This document shows, in pieces, positions 26,025 through 59,089 of a stretch of DNA of 64,000 bases. The notes beneath the pieces are model-generated. The model did no database searches, was not told where the DNA came from, and saw only the letters and a program-made list of their open reading frames with translations. Position 1 is the stretch's first letter. Each line of letters opens with the position of its first letter. Location of the stretch: the NCBI GenBank assembly GCA_037039925.1, contig JAXRKP010000180.1, forward strand, positions 367,501 through 431,500, given 5' to 3'. This stretch comes from Doris montereyensis. Its lineage: Eukaryota > Mollusca > Gastropoda > Nudibranchia > Dorididae. The translations under genes were made by a program, and so were the position numbers.

Positions 26025-26690
26025 GCTTCATGTAGAGCGCAAGCCATCAACAAAGAGTCGTTCATATTCTGTGCTAGCATCTCTAGCTATCTCCAGTGTC
26101 TTTTCATATATAATATCTGTCCCAATCTCTCTTCTACACGATATTCTTGGTCGGCCTCTTGATATGCTCCGTTGTGAATTCCATGTCTTGTAAGATCTGT
26201 TCTTGGCTGTTTCATTGTATGGCAAACGTGCCGTTATAATTTTCCTCCTTTTCAAATCTATTTCAATTACGAGATGTCTTGTCCTCTCATATATTTATAT
26301 TGCTCATTATGATATCTATCCGATGTACGTCCACGACGTATCGTAAATAATGATAAGAAATAGACTATAACCTTTGCTTTAGTGACCCTTCATATTTATG
26401 AGACATATATTATAACGGAATTCATATTAGACTTGGATATCTTAAGTTGAGTTGTTTTCTTGATTATTTTACTGTCTCAGATGTTTTGTAATGTTAACAA
26501 ATGATTGCCTTGGAGTCTTAAAGCACGGCTTGACATCTTCGTCTATTCTACCTTCTTTATTAATAATCCCCAGGTAGCAAAACTGTCAATATATTCCAAA
26601 TGGTGAACATTTGATAATGATGGGATTGTTTCCCTTGGAATTTTATTCGCAGGTATTCGCTCCTATTCATATTGATTTGGAAGCATATTA
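26025..26690 (-). mobile_element. LINE C-terminal region, decayed
   Basis: Minus-strand pieces in different frames read GLLIKKVE/NKEGRIDEDVK (about 26530-26580), DSKIIKKT, FKSN-like and VTKAKV pieces, then KRRKIITARLPYNETAKN and RGRPRISCRREIGTDIIYEK, ending at a stop near 26028. This is the post-RT tail of RTE-like LINEs, with many frameshifts. Confidence 0.7.
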
Positions 26691-26704
26691 TGGCTCTTGA
26701 TAAT

Positions 26705-27000
26705 TATTCCATTAGGGGGGGGGTGGGGGCGCCACCTGGATTGGCGAGTTTGGGAGCAAAGGTTGATTTTCTATTCTTTGCATATTCGGGTAGAATGATC
26801 ATTTATCTACAAGTTCATGGCAGAAAAATATCCATATGATGTATATTTTTGTTTGTTACACAATATTTTGTAGACGAGGGTAGGTAAAAACAGTCAAAAT
26901 TGTTACTCAAATTACCCTAACACTGACTTAAAAGATGACAGGAAAAACCCGCGTATTGGATATCGCCAAATGTGGCAGCACCAGTTTCGCTTGGCTTTCG
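26705..27000 (+). repeat. dispersed element B, copy 1
   Basis: The blocks CACCTGGATTGGCGAGTTTG, TTTGCATATTCGG, ATCATTTATCTACAAG and AAAACAGTCAAAATT recur in the same order, inverted, at 37545-37845. No shared reading frame and no clear terminal repeats were found. Confidence 0.75.
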
Positions 27001-27534
27001 CCGACACCACACGTCGATTTGGCTCAGCACTGTGTGACATATTGCGTGTCGGTGTGTATGTAAACACGCGCACGAGTATAGGAACAGAGGACAAAATTTA
27101 AAAAACTGGACATTTTGACGTCCGTTTTCACAACAGCGCACATCTAAACATAGATTAACAACTCTCCTTACATTAGTAACAGTGCCAGAGATTGTCGAAA
27201 GAGTAAGGGGGCTGCTACAATAAAGGTAACCCGTCTGGAAGCGTTTGCTTTATGTTATTTTCTTTTAATTTCTTTACTTGCATTTTTCTTGAAATGTAGT
27301 TTTTTCACATTATAATTCTATATCCTCCGTCATTTATATATAAAAAAACTCGACGTCATTCTTTAGATATTAAATGGAAAAAACGATCTGCACAGGTTCT
27401 GATTGGTTTTATTCATAACTAGGGAGGAGATATATTTTGAGGACTGGGTCAAAATCCAAGATGGCGGCCGTTTCTATGGCAACCAAGGATGCTACAAAAT
27501 TATCAATGAAATAAGATGACTGTATTTTGACAGT

Positions 27535-27535
<1 letters not shown>

Positions 27536-27619
<84 letters not shown>
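27536..27619. repeat. (AT)n microsatellite
   Basis: About 42 uninterrupted AT dinucleotides. Confidence 0.97.
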
Positions 27620-27620
<1 letters not shown>

Positions 27621-27844
27621 TGAAAGCAAATACCCAAACTCAAAAAAAAAAAAATCACTTCAGGAGGACCCCCCCCTAAATGTGTCTGTTTCTTTCTTGC
27701 ATTTGCAAGATAATAATGCAATAACGTTATCGATGTCCAAGGTATCTAGCTGTGATGTTAGAGTCCATTGTAGTCTTTTTACCTACAGTGGATTTCCTAA
27801 CACTGTAATCCATTGCCAGCAGCAATATTCACGTTCAATTTCTA

Positions 27845-28480
27845 GCACATGTACCAAAATGACCATGTCGCCGGTGGACACGGCTACGTTGCTAGCTACG
27901 TTTTGACACAACGCCAGGAAAAGAGTGCAGGTCAGAGCAGAGCCTTGGGGAGGCCTTCGTCAAGTCAAGGGACATCCCATCCGACAGCTCTTTACCGCAT
28001 CTGGTTCGAATCGCCTATACTGAGAGGAAATGCCGAATCCAAAAGTACGAATTGCCGCCTACACCCATCCTTATCATCTTCAGCAATAAACATCTCCAAA
28101 CGCAACCGAAAGCCTGTTGGAGATCCACAAACATTGCCACTGAGTCTCTTCATCGTCGGAGGTTGTCGGTGACACTCTGCGTCAGTCGAAGAATTTGGTC
28201 AGATGGTTGCTTATCTATTTTGAAACCCGCCTGGTCTGCTGATAAAATCTCCGTTATTTCAAGGTAACCATACAGGCACTCGTTTACAATGCGCTCCGCA
28301 ATCTTGCCGATACAAGACGTTGGATCGGCCTGTAGTTACTGGGGTCTGTTGAATCTTTGCCCTTTCTTTGGAAAAGCGATAATGATAACTGATTTCCAAG
28401 CCTTAGGGAATGATCCTTCCCACCACATCATATTTACGAGCTCTAGCAACTTCAGCCTTTGCTGGGATATTGCACATATG
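27845..28480 (-). mobile_element. non-LTR RT fragment, second lineage, decayed
   Basis: Minus-strand pieces read AWKSVIIIAFPKKGK, then STDPSNYRPIQRL (about 28320-28400), QADQ/QAGF-like sequence, a DLQQAF block (about 28110) and PQGSALTCTLFLAL (about 27900-27940). The order matches Jockey-like RT domains. Frameshifts between blocks show decay. Confidence 0.7.
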
Positions 28481-28754
28481 TTTCTCTTTCGGCCTAAGCA
28501 TCGCCATGAAGAGCCACTTGACGCACCCAGACCCGAGTATGTAGGTGTGCCTGGCTATTAGTGTTGGATCCGCTAGTTGGTTGTGATTACATTAATTTGA
28601 ATGCTATTGTTATACAAAATCGTTCTTCAGTCATCAGGCTGTAGACTTATTTATTTAAAAAGTCAGAGTAATACTCAATCCAAAATTACACGTATTAATG
28701 TATTTGACTAATGAGATGATTAGGGTAATTTGGCCCCAAAGTAAACAGTAAATT

Positions 28755-28960
28755 AAAGTTTTGAATGCTGGCATCAAAACGTGCTTTCCGTAATACACTA
28801 ATACGGTTGTACATTCTTCTGATCCATACTATTTTCAAAGCTTGTATAACGATTTGTATATTTTCTACCATGTCAGGAGGCCTACCACCTTGTTCTATTT
28901 TATTTGTGGCAATTGTTCTCTTTATTTATCTTGTTTCTTGTCCCATAAGAAATTAAAGTA
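28755..28960 (-). mobile_element. L1/Tx1-like LINE tail fragment
   Basis: The minus-strand frame contains IEQGGRPPDMVENIQ and ALKIVWIRRMYN, resembling the GGL-x-M-(V/I)-x-I...ALK-x-x-W-I-R-R block that follows the RT in L1/Tx1 elements. Only this block is recognisable. Confidence 0.55.
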
Positions 28961-29147
28961 TACGAGAATCTAGAGCTGTTTGATAAATCCAAAAGTTGGA
29001 TCAGGATGGTTTGTCAGTACATGTACCATTTGACATTTTTTTTAAAAAGAAGCGATTTGATTACTGTTTCATTCCTGTAAGGTGTTAAGCACCGTCTCTT
29101 CCAATGTTCGATGTTTATATTTATTTTGTCCATATGTTTTTTTATAT

Positions 29148-29686
29148 CTATATCTGTTGTGTCGTTCAAATCCGTTGTAAATCCAATGCCTAAAACTGTG
29201 AATTTAAGGGGATTCCACTAATTCCAATTAAAGTTACAATTTTCCAAAACATTTTTTCTTCTGGAAGCATTTTGAAACTAAACCAAACAGTGTTTGTTAT
29301 TGATGTTGTTGATGATCCTTACGGTTTCATGGGCTGAATACAGAACCAACACACCCATAAGAGAATAATTGCAGGTTAACGAAGGATGGCTGCAACGGTT
29401 TGTCAGACCCCAAAAACTGAAATACTTTGGCCACATTAAACGTCATGAAGATCCAGGAAGAACGATTTTAGAAGGCAAAAAGAATGGTAAAAAATACAGA
29501 GGGAAGCCAAGCAGACGATGGGAGAAAAATGTTGAGGATATTTTTGGAAAAACAATAGCAAAGACAGGAAGAATGGCACAGAACAGAGAGACATTCAGAT
29601 GCACCGCCATATGGGATATACAGTTGATGTACATTACTCGTTTTTCGTCTTAGAAAGGGTTGTAACCGAAACGCGACGTGTCTGTT
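29148..29686 (+). repeat. ~535-bp direct repeat, left copy, with LINE tail
   Basis: Nearly identical to 33442-33974 in the same orientation; differences are a few substitutions and small indels. Its frame (29369-29653) encodes KLKYFGHIKRHEDPG, KPSRRWEKNVEDIF and RMAQNRETFRCTAIW, the C-terminal tail of another RTE-like LINE. It ends 342 bases before the CYP20A1 start codon. Confidence 0.9.
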
Positions 29687-30028
29687 TTATCTTCTTTTGG
29701 TGGAGTTATCACTTATTAGAGTTTATCGCTTGGGCTCCTCATGAGAAAAAGTCATCCTGTCAGACTTCTGAGAAAAACATGAAAATATGAAGGGTCAAAA
29801 GTCAAAGGTTGAAGTTGAACCACGTAGCCGATCCATCAACAAAGAACCCTAACTCTGTTACACCTATATTCGGCTAAACCTCATCAAGTCGTGCCGAAGT
29901 GACATGGCATTGGCTAGAAGTTTAGATGTATTTCAGATCTAGGTTTATGTACAATAGATCTTGCAAGATCTCTATCAGATACGAATATTCTATTGAAATC
30001 TACGTTTTGGACTGATAAATTGAACACG
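29687..30028 (+). promoter_or_regulatory. CYP20A1: CYP20A1 upstream region and probable 5' UTR
   Basis: The 340 bases between the repeat and the CYP20A1 ATG. No TATA box or known motif stands out. It must contain at least the 5' leader if transcription starts downstream of the repeat. Confidence 0.35.
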
Positions 30029-48454
<18,426 letters not shown>

Positions 48455-51100
48455 AAAACCATTCAGAAAAAATGTTTCCTTGGACAGTATGAATTGATGT
48501 TTAATCTTAACAATTTGTTTTTTTCTGCATGGTGACATTCATTGATGTGTTCAGGATAAAAATGTTTTATCTTTATGAAAACCTGTCATATTGAAACAAG
48601 CTCGGAATATAATATTCTCATCTGTTTTTTTTTTGTTTGAAACCTGTTACTTCATTTCAATTCTTCAAATACCATATTCCCAAGATGTCTCAATTTCTGT
48701 ACAACAATTTCTAAGGTTTCACCTTGACTTGAATACATACTTAATTCTTGTTGGTCTGATTTCATTATTTTGGCTTCTTTAACATTGTACTCCACAGTTT
48801 TACTCATTTTGGTCCTTTTGCAGAAATGCTTATTTTTCCATGTCATGGGAATATAACGGTATTGCTGTCTACAATCACACGTTTTTTTAAATTATTCATT
48901 TGAGTATATAGATTTCTATACTAGTCATGTCTTTGGTCAATTCCTGAAATGTAGTGCTGCTCTCATACATACCTGTTTTCATCATCATTGCTTGCTTGTA
49001 AATATTAAATAATTCACATTTTTGACAACTGTCGAAAATCTTACTAGCAGTATAACAAGTGAACATTTTTAGATATGATTTTCTCCTCTTAGGGTAACAG
49101 CATTAACATTGATTCATGCATTAAATTAAAGTTTTGCTTAATGGACAAAAAGTGTTTAAATTTGTCTTTATTTGATAAAATTTACATCACTTGATATGAA
49201 TTTCTCAATTGTTTCACATGTACGTGCTAAGAGACAGATGTAATTGAAATTGTAATGTGATTTTTTTGTTCGATTGATTGAAATTTACCCCGTCTTCCGA
49301 TCTCAAGGTGAATTAAGGGGAAACTGCAAGATTAAAGATAAGTGAAAGAGTTATATGAAAGAAATAGGACCTATCAGCAGCACCTGCCAAACTCCAACTC
49401 ATTAGATAAACGCACCATAATTTTGTAAAGGCAGTTGACCAAATTTGACAAATTTACTGGTCACAGGTGCTGGGTAATGCCATGGACATTTAACTTGCAA
49501 ACTTCCTTAGACCCAAGTCCAAAGTCGAGTCCTAAGCCCGAATCGCAAGTCTTTTAGGTAAATCTTTTACAAGTACTTCTTTACAAAATATTCGTCCCTG
49601 TTGTCCATTGTTTGAGACTGGTATGCTTTTCTTTCCATGAGACAAGTGTGTGAATGATGGGAACTGCTGGTAGGTCCTACTTCTTTCCCTTCACTCTTTT
49701 CACATGTCATATCATCTTGCTGTTTCCTCTTATCTCACCCAGAGATTATGGTATATGGTGGACAGGGTAAACTTCTATGAAACAAACTATGAGACAATAA
49801 CAGATAATGAATAGATTAAAGTGAACAGGTTTAGGTCATCCCCATGTCCCTACGCCCAAGCCATGCAATGTTCTCGATCTGATGTCATAGTCAGTGTCAT
49901 GAAAACACAACATGGCCATGGTCTCATCCTCCATGGACCTGTTGGACTCTTGGATGTGAGATGGAATTGAAGGTTTTTTCTGGAAAAACATCTTCCACTC
50001 CATCAGCAACATCAAAGGTTACAATATCCATTAAAAAACAACTCTCCTCTACCTACCCCATTCCTGTAACTGTCTCTATCCATGACCTTTCCCGGATTTG
50101 GCACTCGGCTTAAGTTTCCAACTCTATGTCACACATGTTGGAAAAAATAAAAGCCAATTCTTCAAGCACATCATGTCCCTCTCGCCATAATAGTGACTTG
50201 AAAACTGGTGACTTTGACGAAAAGAACACCGAACATGTCAAATTTTATTGCACGTCAATTTGTAGTTTCTGAGTTCATAAGTTGAATTTAGAACGCATGA
50301 TTTTCTTCAACACAATCTGATAAGGTTCTTATTATGGACTAATTTCTTTTTGAAAAATTCTGATGGGGCATTAAGAAAATATAAAAAAAATAATTAAGTA
50401 AATTAAGATGATGTGTTTCTGATCATTTATAATAGTATTCTTCCGCATATGCACTATTACTGCTGCATTTGATGTCATCAGCATAACTTGAGTATGACCA
50501 TGGTTGAAAATGAACAGCCTTCATTTAGCCTGAAAACAAACTCCTAAATTTGATTTGGCCTGCGAGTCTACCATCTTACCACAAAGAGACATGATATCGA
50601 TGGAGATCACAAGTTGTGAGGAAAAATTAAAGACAGAAAAAAAGTTGGGTAAAAGCACAAATTCAAAAGTAAACGGTTGGTTTGAGTTTGAGTAAGGTAA
50701 GGGGAGGAGAAGCCAGATGCTGACAAAATCTGCCAAAGCCTTTCACCAGCAAAGCACCAATCACCTATGAACGATGCTGGCAGGGCTGGCCATGACTGGC
50801 AGATTTTATTCCATGAGAATGACAACATAGTGATGTGACCAGAGAGAAATTTAGATGAAAGCTGCCGACCATAAGCCTGTATCGCTTCACCTCTGCTTTG
50901 ACTTGTAGCTTGTTTGGGCCACATGATTTGCTCAGCCTATGTTAATTTTTTGGTATCATTTATATGGTAATTTTCTCATTAAGAAATAAAGTTTAAAATG
51001 TAAAATAAGTGTAAAAAAGGAAAATTGTTAGCTGAATTGTTGATAGTGTCAGAACAATTTGCCTATACTTAGTATTACTCAGGTGACATTTTAATTATTT
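48455..51100. other. CYP20A1 3' UTR and spacer; no further gene seen
   Basis: Directly after the CYP20A1 stop. An ATTAAA at 49120-49125 is one possible polyadenylation signal. Frames on both strands are short and lack family motifs. Confidence 0.5.
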
Positions 51101-51679
51101 TTATTGGGCCGTAAACAATGACTGCGCAAGTTGCGCCTGCGCCTGGTGTAGCTAGTCACACGCAATCGTGCATATGTTGTTTGCGCCTGTCGGTAAACTA
51201 AGACCATGCGTGTCTAAAGTGAGCGTGAAACTAGCTGCGTTGGTGTAGTATTAGCAGTTTCTAAGTGATTGGTTGTATTTGACTTACAGCGCATGTGTAT
51301 TGCCCATAATGATAACATTTCCTTCGTTGAGTTTACTTTCGAAATCAGATTCAATCGATTTCAAACCTCATTTGAGCTTTGACTTCAGATGAAGAACAGA
51401 TCACGACAGAAATCCAATACTTTCAAATTTGATATGGCACGAAAATGAGCGAAAATTTTGTCAAAATCAGAGACCTTCCATGTGTAGGAAAAAATTAAGA
51501 TCCAGAAATTTAGAGCTATCTCTGTCTACCGTTACCAATCTAAGTCAAACACTTGCTCAGCTTTCTGCTGAAATTAGGCCTACTCATCCACATGAATCCA
51601 ATCCATAAACATAACCTCAACATGGAAACTGACATGTCAATCTCGGCATTCTTTCTTCTCTCCTCTTCTGTTTGTCTTT

Positions 51680-54600
51680 TTCGTTTTCATTGCCATTGTT
51701 GTCTTCACTTGCTAATCCTCATCATTCTCTTCAATTTCTTTTAGATCTTTATCACCTTTTTTACCTTTTTCGTCTTCTTGGTTTTTCTCATATTTCGTCA
51801 ATTTATTCGCGCTTTCCATCTGTCGTTGTTCTTGAATGTTGTTGTCTTTTCCGTCTCTGTCGTTTTCTTCAATTTTTTCGTCTTTGCCGTCTTTCTTCAA
51901 TTTTTTCATCTTCTCCGTCATTGTCGATTTTCTTCAATTTTTTCGTCTTCTCTGTCCTTCAATTTTTTCATCTTCTCATTCTCTCTTTTTTTCATCTTCT
52001 TCGGCTTTACCGTCTTTCTTCAATGTTTTCATCTTCTATGTCTGTCTTAAATTTTTTCATCTTTACCGTCTTTCACAATTTTTTTTGTCTTTTCTATCTT
52101 TCTTCAATTTTTCCGTCTGATTTTAATTTTTTCATATTCTCTGTCTTTCTTCATCTTCTCCGTCTCCATCTTCTTCATTTTTTTCGTCTTCTCCGTCTTT
52201 CTTCAAATTTTTTCGACTTCCCTGTCTTTGCCGTCTTTCTGTCTTCATTTTTTTTCGCCTTCTCCGTCTTTCATCAAATTTTCGACTTCTCCATCTTTGC
52301 CGTCTTTCTTAAATTTTTTGTCTTTCCATCTCTGTCGATTTTCTGGAATTTTTTTGTCTTCTCCGGCTTTCTTAGATTTATTCGTCTTCTCCGTTATCTT
52401 CAAATTTCTCGTCATCTGCATCTTCTCTGTCTTTCTTGAATTTTTTCTGTCTGTTTTCAATATTTTCGTCTTATCCATCTTTTCTGTCTTTCTTCAATTT
52501 TTTCATCTTCATGTCTTTCTTCCAATCTTCTTGTCTTGTTTGTCTTTCTTCAATTTTTCATCTCCACGATTTTTTTTTCTTCAAATTATTTTGTCTTGTT
52601 CGTTTTTTCTTCAATTTTTTTCGTCTTCACCGTCTTTCTTCAATTTTTTCGTCTTGTCCGTCTTTCTTCAATTTTTTCGTCTGCACCATCTTTACTGTCT
52701 TTCTTCAATAATTTCGTCTTCTCCATCTTTGCTGTCTTTCTTCAATTGTTTCTTCTTCACCATCTGTCTTAAATTTTTCGACTTCTCCGTCTTTGCCGCT
52801 GTCTATATTTAATTTTTTCGTCTTCTCCGTGTTTCTTCAATTCTTTCGATTTTCCGTCTTTCTTCCATGTTTTTGTCTTTTCCTTCTTTCTACAACTTTT
52901 TCGACTTCTCCGTCTTTCTTCAATTCTTTTGTCTTTTTCTTTCTTTCTTCAATTCTTTTGACTTCTCCGTCTTTCTTCAATTTTTACGTCTTCTCTGTCT
53001 CTGTTGCTTTTTTTCATATTTTCTTACCTTCTCCACCTTTGCCGTCTGTCTTAAAGTTTTTCGTCCTCTCCGTCTTTACCGTCTTTCTTCACTTTTTTCA
53101 TCTTCTCCGTCTTCTCCGTCTTTCTTCAATTTTTTGTGTCTTTCTGTCTTTGCAGTTTATCTTCAATTCTTTCATCGTCTTCGTATTTCTTCCATTTTTT
53201 TGTCCTCTCCGTCTTTCTTAAATTCTTTCAACTTCTCCATCTTTACCGTCTATTCTTTCATCTTCTCTGTTTTTTCTTTTTAAATTTTTTACATCTTCTC
53301 CATCTTTGTCACCTTTCTGATTCCTTTGCATTTTCATCACCTTACTTGATTCTTGAATTTTATCTTTGTTTTCTTTCTTTATCTTTCATATCTTTGTTGC
53401 CTTTTCTTCACCTTTTTTTTTTGGTTACGCCATTGTCGTATTTCCCCGTCTTTTTCATCTTCTCCTTCTTTTTCCTTCTCTGTCTCTGTTGCCTTTTTCT
53501 TAAATTTTCAATTTACTTCAAATTTTGAATCTACATGTATTTGGGTCTCATGATATCTAAGACTATATCTACTTTCGTCTCCTCTGTCTCTGTCGCTTTT
53601 CTTCAATTTATTCATCTTCTCTGCCTATACCGTCTTTCTTCAATTTTTTTGTCTTCTCCGTCTTTCTTTAATTTTTTTTGTCTTCTCTGTCTCTTCAATA
53701 TTTTGGTCTTCTCTATCTTGTATGTCATTCTTCAATTTGTTCATATTCACGTCTTTCTTCAAATTTTTTGTCTTGGTCGTTTTTCTTCAATATTTTCATC
53801 TTCGCCATCTTTCTTCAATTTTTTCGTCTTGTCCGTCTTTCTTCAATTGTTTCGTGTTTCCATCTTTCTTATATTTTCTTGTCTTCTTTGTCTTTACTCT
53901 TTCTTCAATAACTTCGTCTTCTCCATCTTTGCTGTCTTTCTTCAATTGTTTCTCCTTCATCGTCTGTCTTCAATTCTTTCGACTACTCCATCTTTGCCGT
54001 CTATATTCAATTTTTATTGTCTTCTCCGTGTTTCTTCAATTCTTTTTCTCCGTCTTTCTTCTATATTTTTGTCCTTTCTTTCTTTCTTTAACTCTTTCGA
54101 CTTCTCCGTCTTTCTTCAATTCTTTCGTCTTCTCCTTCTTTCTTCAGTTCTTTCGACTTCTCTGACTTTCTTCAATTTTTTCGTCTTCTCTGTCTCTGTC
54201 GCTTTTTTTCAATTTGTTTGGCCTTCTCCGCCTTTGCCATCTGTCTTCAAGGTTTTCGTCCTCTCCGTCTTAACTGTCTTTCTTCAATTTTTTCATTTTC
54301 TCCGCCATAGTTCAATTTTTTTATCTTTCGTCTTTCTTCAATTATTTCGTCTTCTTCGTATTTCTTCCATTTTTTTTGTCTTCTCTGTCTTTCTTCAATT
54401 TTTTCAACTTCTCCGTCTTTGATGTCTATTTTTTCAGTTAAATTTTTTCATCTTGTCCGTCTTTGCCGTTTGTTTTCAATTTTGTTGTCTTCTTCATATT
54501 TCTTCCATTATTTTGTCTTTTCCGTCTTTCTTCAATTCTTTTAACCTCTCGGTCTTTGCCGTCTTTTGTAATTCTCTATATCTTCTCAGTTTTTTGTCTT

Positions 54601-54760
54601 TTTGATGCTTTTGCATTTTCATCACCTAACTTGATTCTTCAAGTTTTAAATCTTTAGTTTTCTTTCTTTATCTTTCATATCTTTGTCGCCTTTTTTCCTG
54701 CCACGCCATTGTCGCATTTCTCCCTCTTTTTCGTCTTCTTCACCTTTCCTATCATGTTTA
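51680..54760. repeat. 3.1-kb pyrimidine minisatellite, period about 27-29
   Basis: The core is TTTCTTCAATTTTTTCG followed by TCTTCTCCGTC, repeated about a hundred times with indels and substitutions. The plus strand is almost all T and C, the minus strand all A and G. Long frames of Phe, Leu and Ser on the plus strand are by-products. On the minus strand the unit reads like DGEDEKIEE, but unit-length changes break that frame often. Confidence 0.92.
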
Positions 54761-55035
54761 CATCTAGATTTAGTCTTCTCTGTCTCTGTCGCCTGTTCAA
54801 AAGAAAAGAAAAACCTTAAATTTTCAATTTACTTCCATCTTTGAATCTACATATGTATGTATTTGGGTCTCATGATATCTATGACTAGATCTACTTTTAA
54901 GTCGAATAATAGCTTTTATAGTGGGCCTCTCTAACTGGCACTAGTGACACTTGATCTGCATATTTTGAAAGAAGAAAAAGTTAACAAAAACTAGATTTAG
55001 TCTAATCTAGACCTAGCTATTACTCCTACAACACA

Positions 55036-55162
55036 GAAAATGACCCATGAGAGAAAGAAAACAAAGAAAATGACCCATGAGAGGAAGAAAAACAAAGAAA
55101 ATGACCCATGAGAGAAAGAAAAACAAAGAAAATGACCCATGAGAGGAAGAAAAACAAAGAAA
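55036..55162. repeat. four tandem 30-31-bp units
   Basis: Units carry GAAAATGACCCATGAGAG followed by AAGAAAAACAAA, with minor variation (GAGAGAAAG or GAGAGGAAG). It lies near the right end of the 4.3-kb segment. Confidence 0.92.
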
Positions 55163-55377
55163 AACCAACAGTCATGTTGAAATTCTTATAATTTCGATTT
55201 AGAACTCAAATTTTTTTTTTTTCTATAATTTTCTTTATTGACAAAATTCGTGCGTAACTAGTGTTAGTGCAGCTTCACGGGCGCAAGTTGTGCCGACTTT
55301 TTAGACCGTATTGTGCATGCCCTGGACTTAAGCATGGTTTATGTTTACCACTACGCACACTTCTGTTTACGGCCCAT

Positions 55378-56340
55378 TGTCACTTAACATGCAAGAAGAT
55401 ATGTCACTTTTAAGATATATGGTTACAGCGGATATGAGAAATTTGCATCAGTACGTATTTACCCTCAAGCCACCATTCACTATATTTTAATAAGTAAGGT
55501 CGACAATGTAATCATGATATGATAGGCTTTTAAACCAGATCCCCATAAATGCTACAAAGTATTAGAACAAGTACAGTCCAATTTATCCATAACTACCACC
55601 AATAATCCTAGACCACAGTGGTCATTATGAACCAGAACAGATGATCATTCTGGGCAGGTTTTAATATGGATGGAAAGAATTTGTATAATTAAAAAAAACC
55701 TTTTCCTTCTGAGTTTTAGGATTGCCAATGGCTCATTAAAATAATGTGTTTTTTTTATTGTTTTGTCTTGTTTTTTTTAAATCGGGCTTTATGTGCCCCC
55801 TGGTACGATCCGGAGTAAGTTTGGGTTTTTTAATGTTTTGTTTTCCTTTAAAAAAAAATAAAATGAAAGCTTCATTAGCTGCTCTAGTTAGTGGTCATAG
55901 GATTGCAAGAAATGGGGAGCACTTTGTCCACAATAGGCAATGTATCTATTCGTCTCGCATGTGCTTGCACAGAAGTGTCTGGATGGCTAGACACAGTGAC
56001 GAGGTGTGAAATTGAGAACATCGATCTGGTCGTCTCGCTTTGATGACCGGCCGTCTCTTCTTAAAGTCTCAAGACACTGCCTCACATGACATAATGGCAA
56101 TAATTGGTTATGACCCAACAGCTCGATCTAGCAGTGAAGTGGGTGAAGCCAATAATGTAAGGCTGTACCTAATGATCGGTATGAACAGGTTATGATGGCG
56201 ATCGGTCAGTCCAATAAGATGGTGGCTCTGCCTTGGCCAGGTGGTCGCTATGGAGAGAGAGACAAAATATAGAAAAAAAGCAAGGGAGTCAATTGCCAGC
56301 AGTCGTTGGGGCAGGTTGGACTACAAAATATATTTATGAG
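55378..56340. other. spacer; nothing assigned
   Basis: No exon, repeat pair or RNA gene could be supported. An 87-codon plus-strand frame (55746-56009) has no recognisable motif and starts in a T-rich run. Confidence 0.5.
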
Positions 56341-56665
56341 GTGTTTTAGCTGAACTTTAGTGTTGTGAGCTGGGAATCATGATAACACTGGTTCAAGCCC
56401 CACAACTGGGTTTTTTTTCACAGCGTTGTACTCTTAAGAAAGGTTCTTCACTCTACGTTCCTCTCTTGACTCAGGTGTGAATGAGTATCCAACTCTCGGT
56501 AGAAAAAGATCTTGTCAGTGTCAGTACAAAAGCCTAACAGGCTTGTGTACTGAATGCTCCCCTAGGAGTTGAGGACTTAGAATCAAGTGGCCTGCTGGGG
56601 GATAAATAATGTACTTGGGTAGGGATACAGACTATACAAATTCATCTTTATGTTTATGTTTAGGC
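56341..56665 (+). mobile_element. SINE family B copy
   Basis: B box GGTTCAAGCCC at about 56391. The body ends in TAGGAGTTGAGGACTTAGAA, CAAGTGGCCTGCTGGGGGAT and AATAATG, matching the tail of 14623-14850. The trailing CATCTTTATGTTTATG repeat looks like its simple 3' tail. Confidence 0.65.
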
Positions 56666-56879
56666 TGGACGTAGGTTTAGTCAAAAGCACTAGACTAGGA
56701 AAACTGATTTATATGTTTATAAATATTTTTGGTGATTAGACTTAATAAAACATTCTGCCATTTCTCTTCAGCCTGTGGAAACTTAAAAATAAGTTTGAAT
56801 TTGTTTTTGTTCATGTTCAATCAACTGTAGGCTAGCATTGATGAGTCAAATAGTTTAATTATGTATACTGGATGTATTA

Positions 56880-57102
56880 CTGTCCACAAAAAGTAATGCA
56901 TATAATATCTAAAAAAAAAATTAAAGGTACAAAAAGGACACAATCATGGAGCTGAAATCTTCATACTTTGATTTATTGCTTGAAACTGAATAAGAGTAAA
57001 AAATTGTTGAAAAGAACTCGCTCACAGTAACAAAACAAAGCGCTCTTGTGAAATATGAGCGATAAGTCGCAGAAATGAATTTAAGTTACTTTTTGTGGAC
57101 AG
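56880..57102. mobile_element. mariner-like MITE, 223 bp
   Basis: Inverted ends CTGTCCACAAAAAGTAA (left at 56880; right, minus strand, from 57102) flanked by TA on both sides (56878-56879 and 57103-57104), the target of Tc1/mariner elements. The interior is non-coding. Confidence 0.85.
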
Positions 57103-57350
57103 TATAACATAGTGATTCATGAATCAGACTGACAGATTCAACACAAACAACGTAAGCAGCTTGCATACAAATTTTATTGCAAACTAGCACAATTGTGTTT
57201 CCATACATCCATTCAACTTATGGAATGCATTTTTATGTATAAATATCGGTTATATTTCAGCACGTTAATGTGATTTATATTAGGGATACATCTTTGATAT
57301 GCAGGTTTTGTTGTTTTTTATTTGCTTTTGTACAAAAGAGACACAAATGC

Positions 57351-59089
<1,739 letters not shown>

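Larger units (their letters stand above)
51103..55377. repeat. 4.3-kb segment bounded by short inverted repeats
   Basis: The left edge reads TTGGGCCGTAAACA and the right edge, on the minus strand, ATGGGCCGTAAACA; each is preceded nearby by GTGACA. A GCGCAAGTTG(C/T)GCC block also occurs inside both ends, close to each edge. The interior is mostly the pyrimidine minisatellite. This could be a non-autonomous DNA element, but no target duplication is clear. Confidence 0.5.

Noticed and set aside
50607..50924. 105-codon minus-strand frame
   Set aside because: No motif, no splice context and no sign of conservation; consistent with chance.
51672..54657. Many plus-strand frames of up to 295 codons, rich in Phe, Leu and Ser
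   Set aside because: They follow the pyrimidine minisatellite in all three frames, have no family motif, and exist only because T/C-rich sequence lacks stop codons.
55036..55162. CRISPR-like array
   Set aside because: Units are contiguous with no spacers; it is an ordinary minisatellite in a eukaryotic genome.
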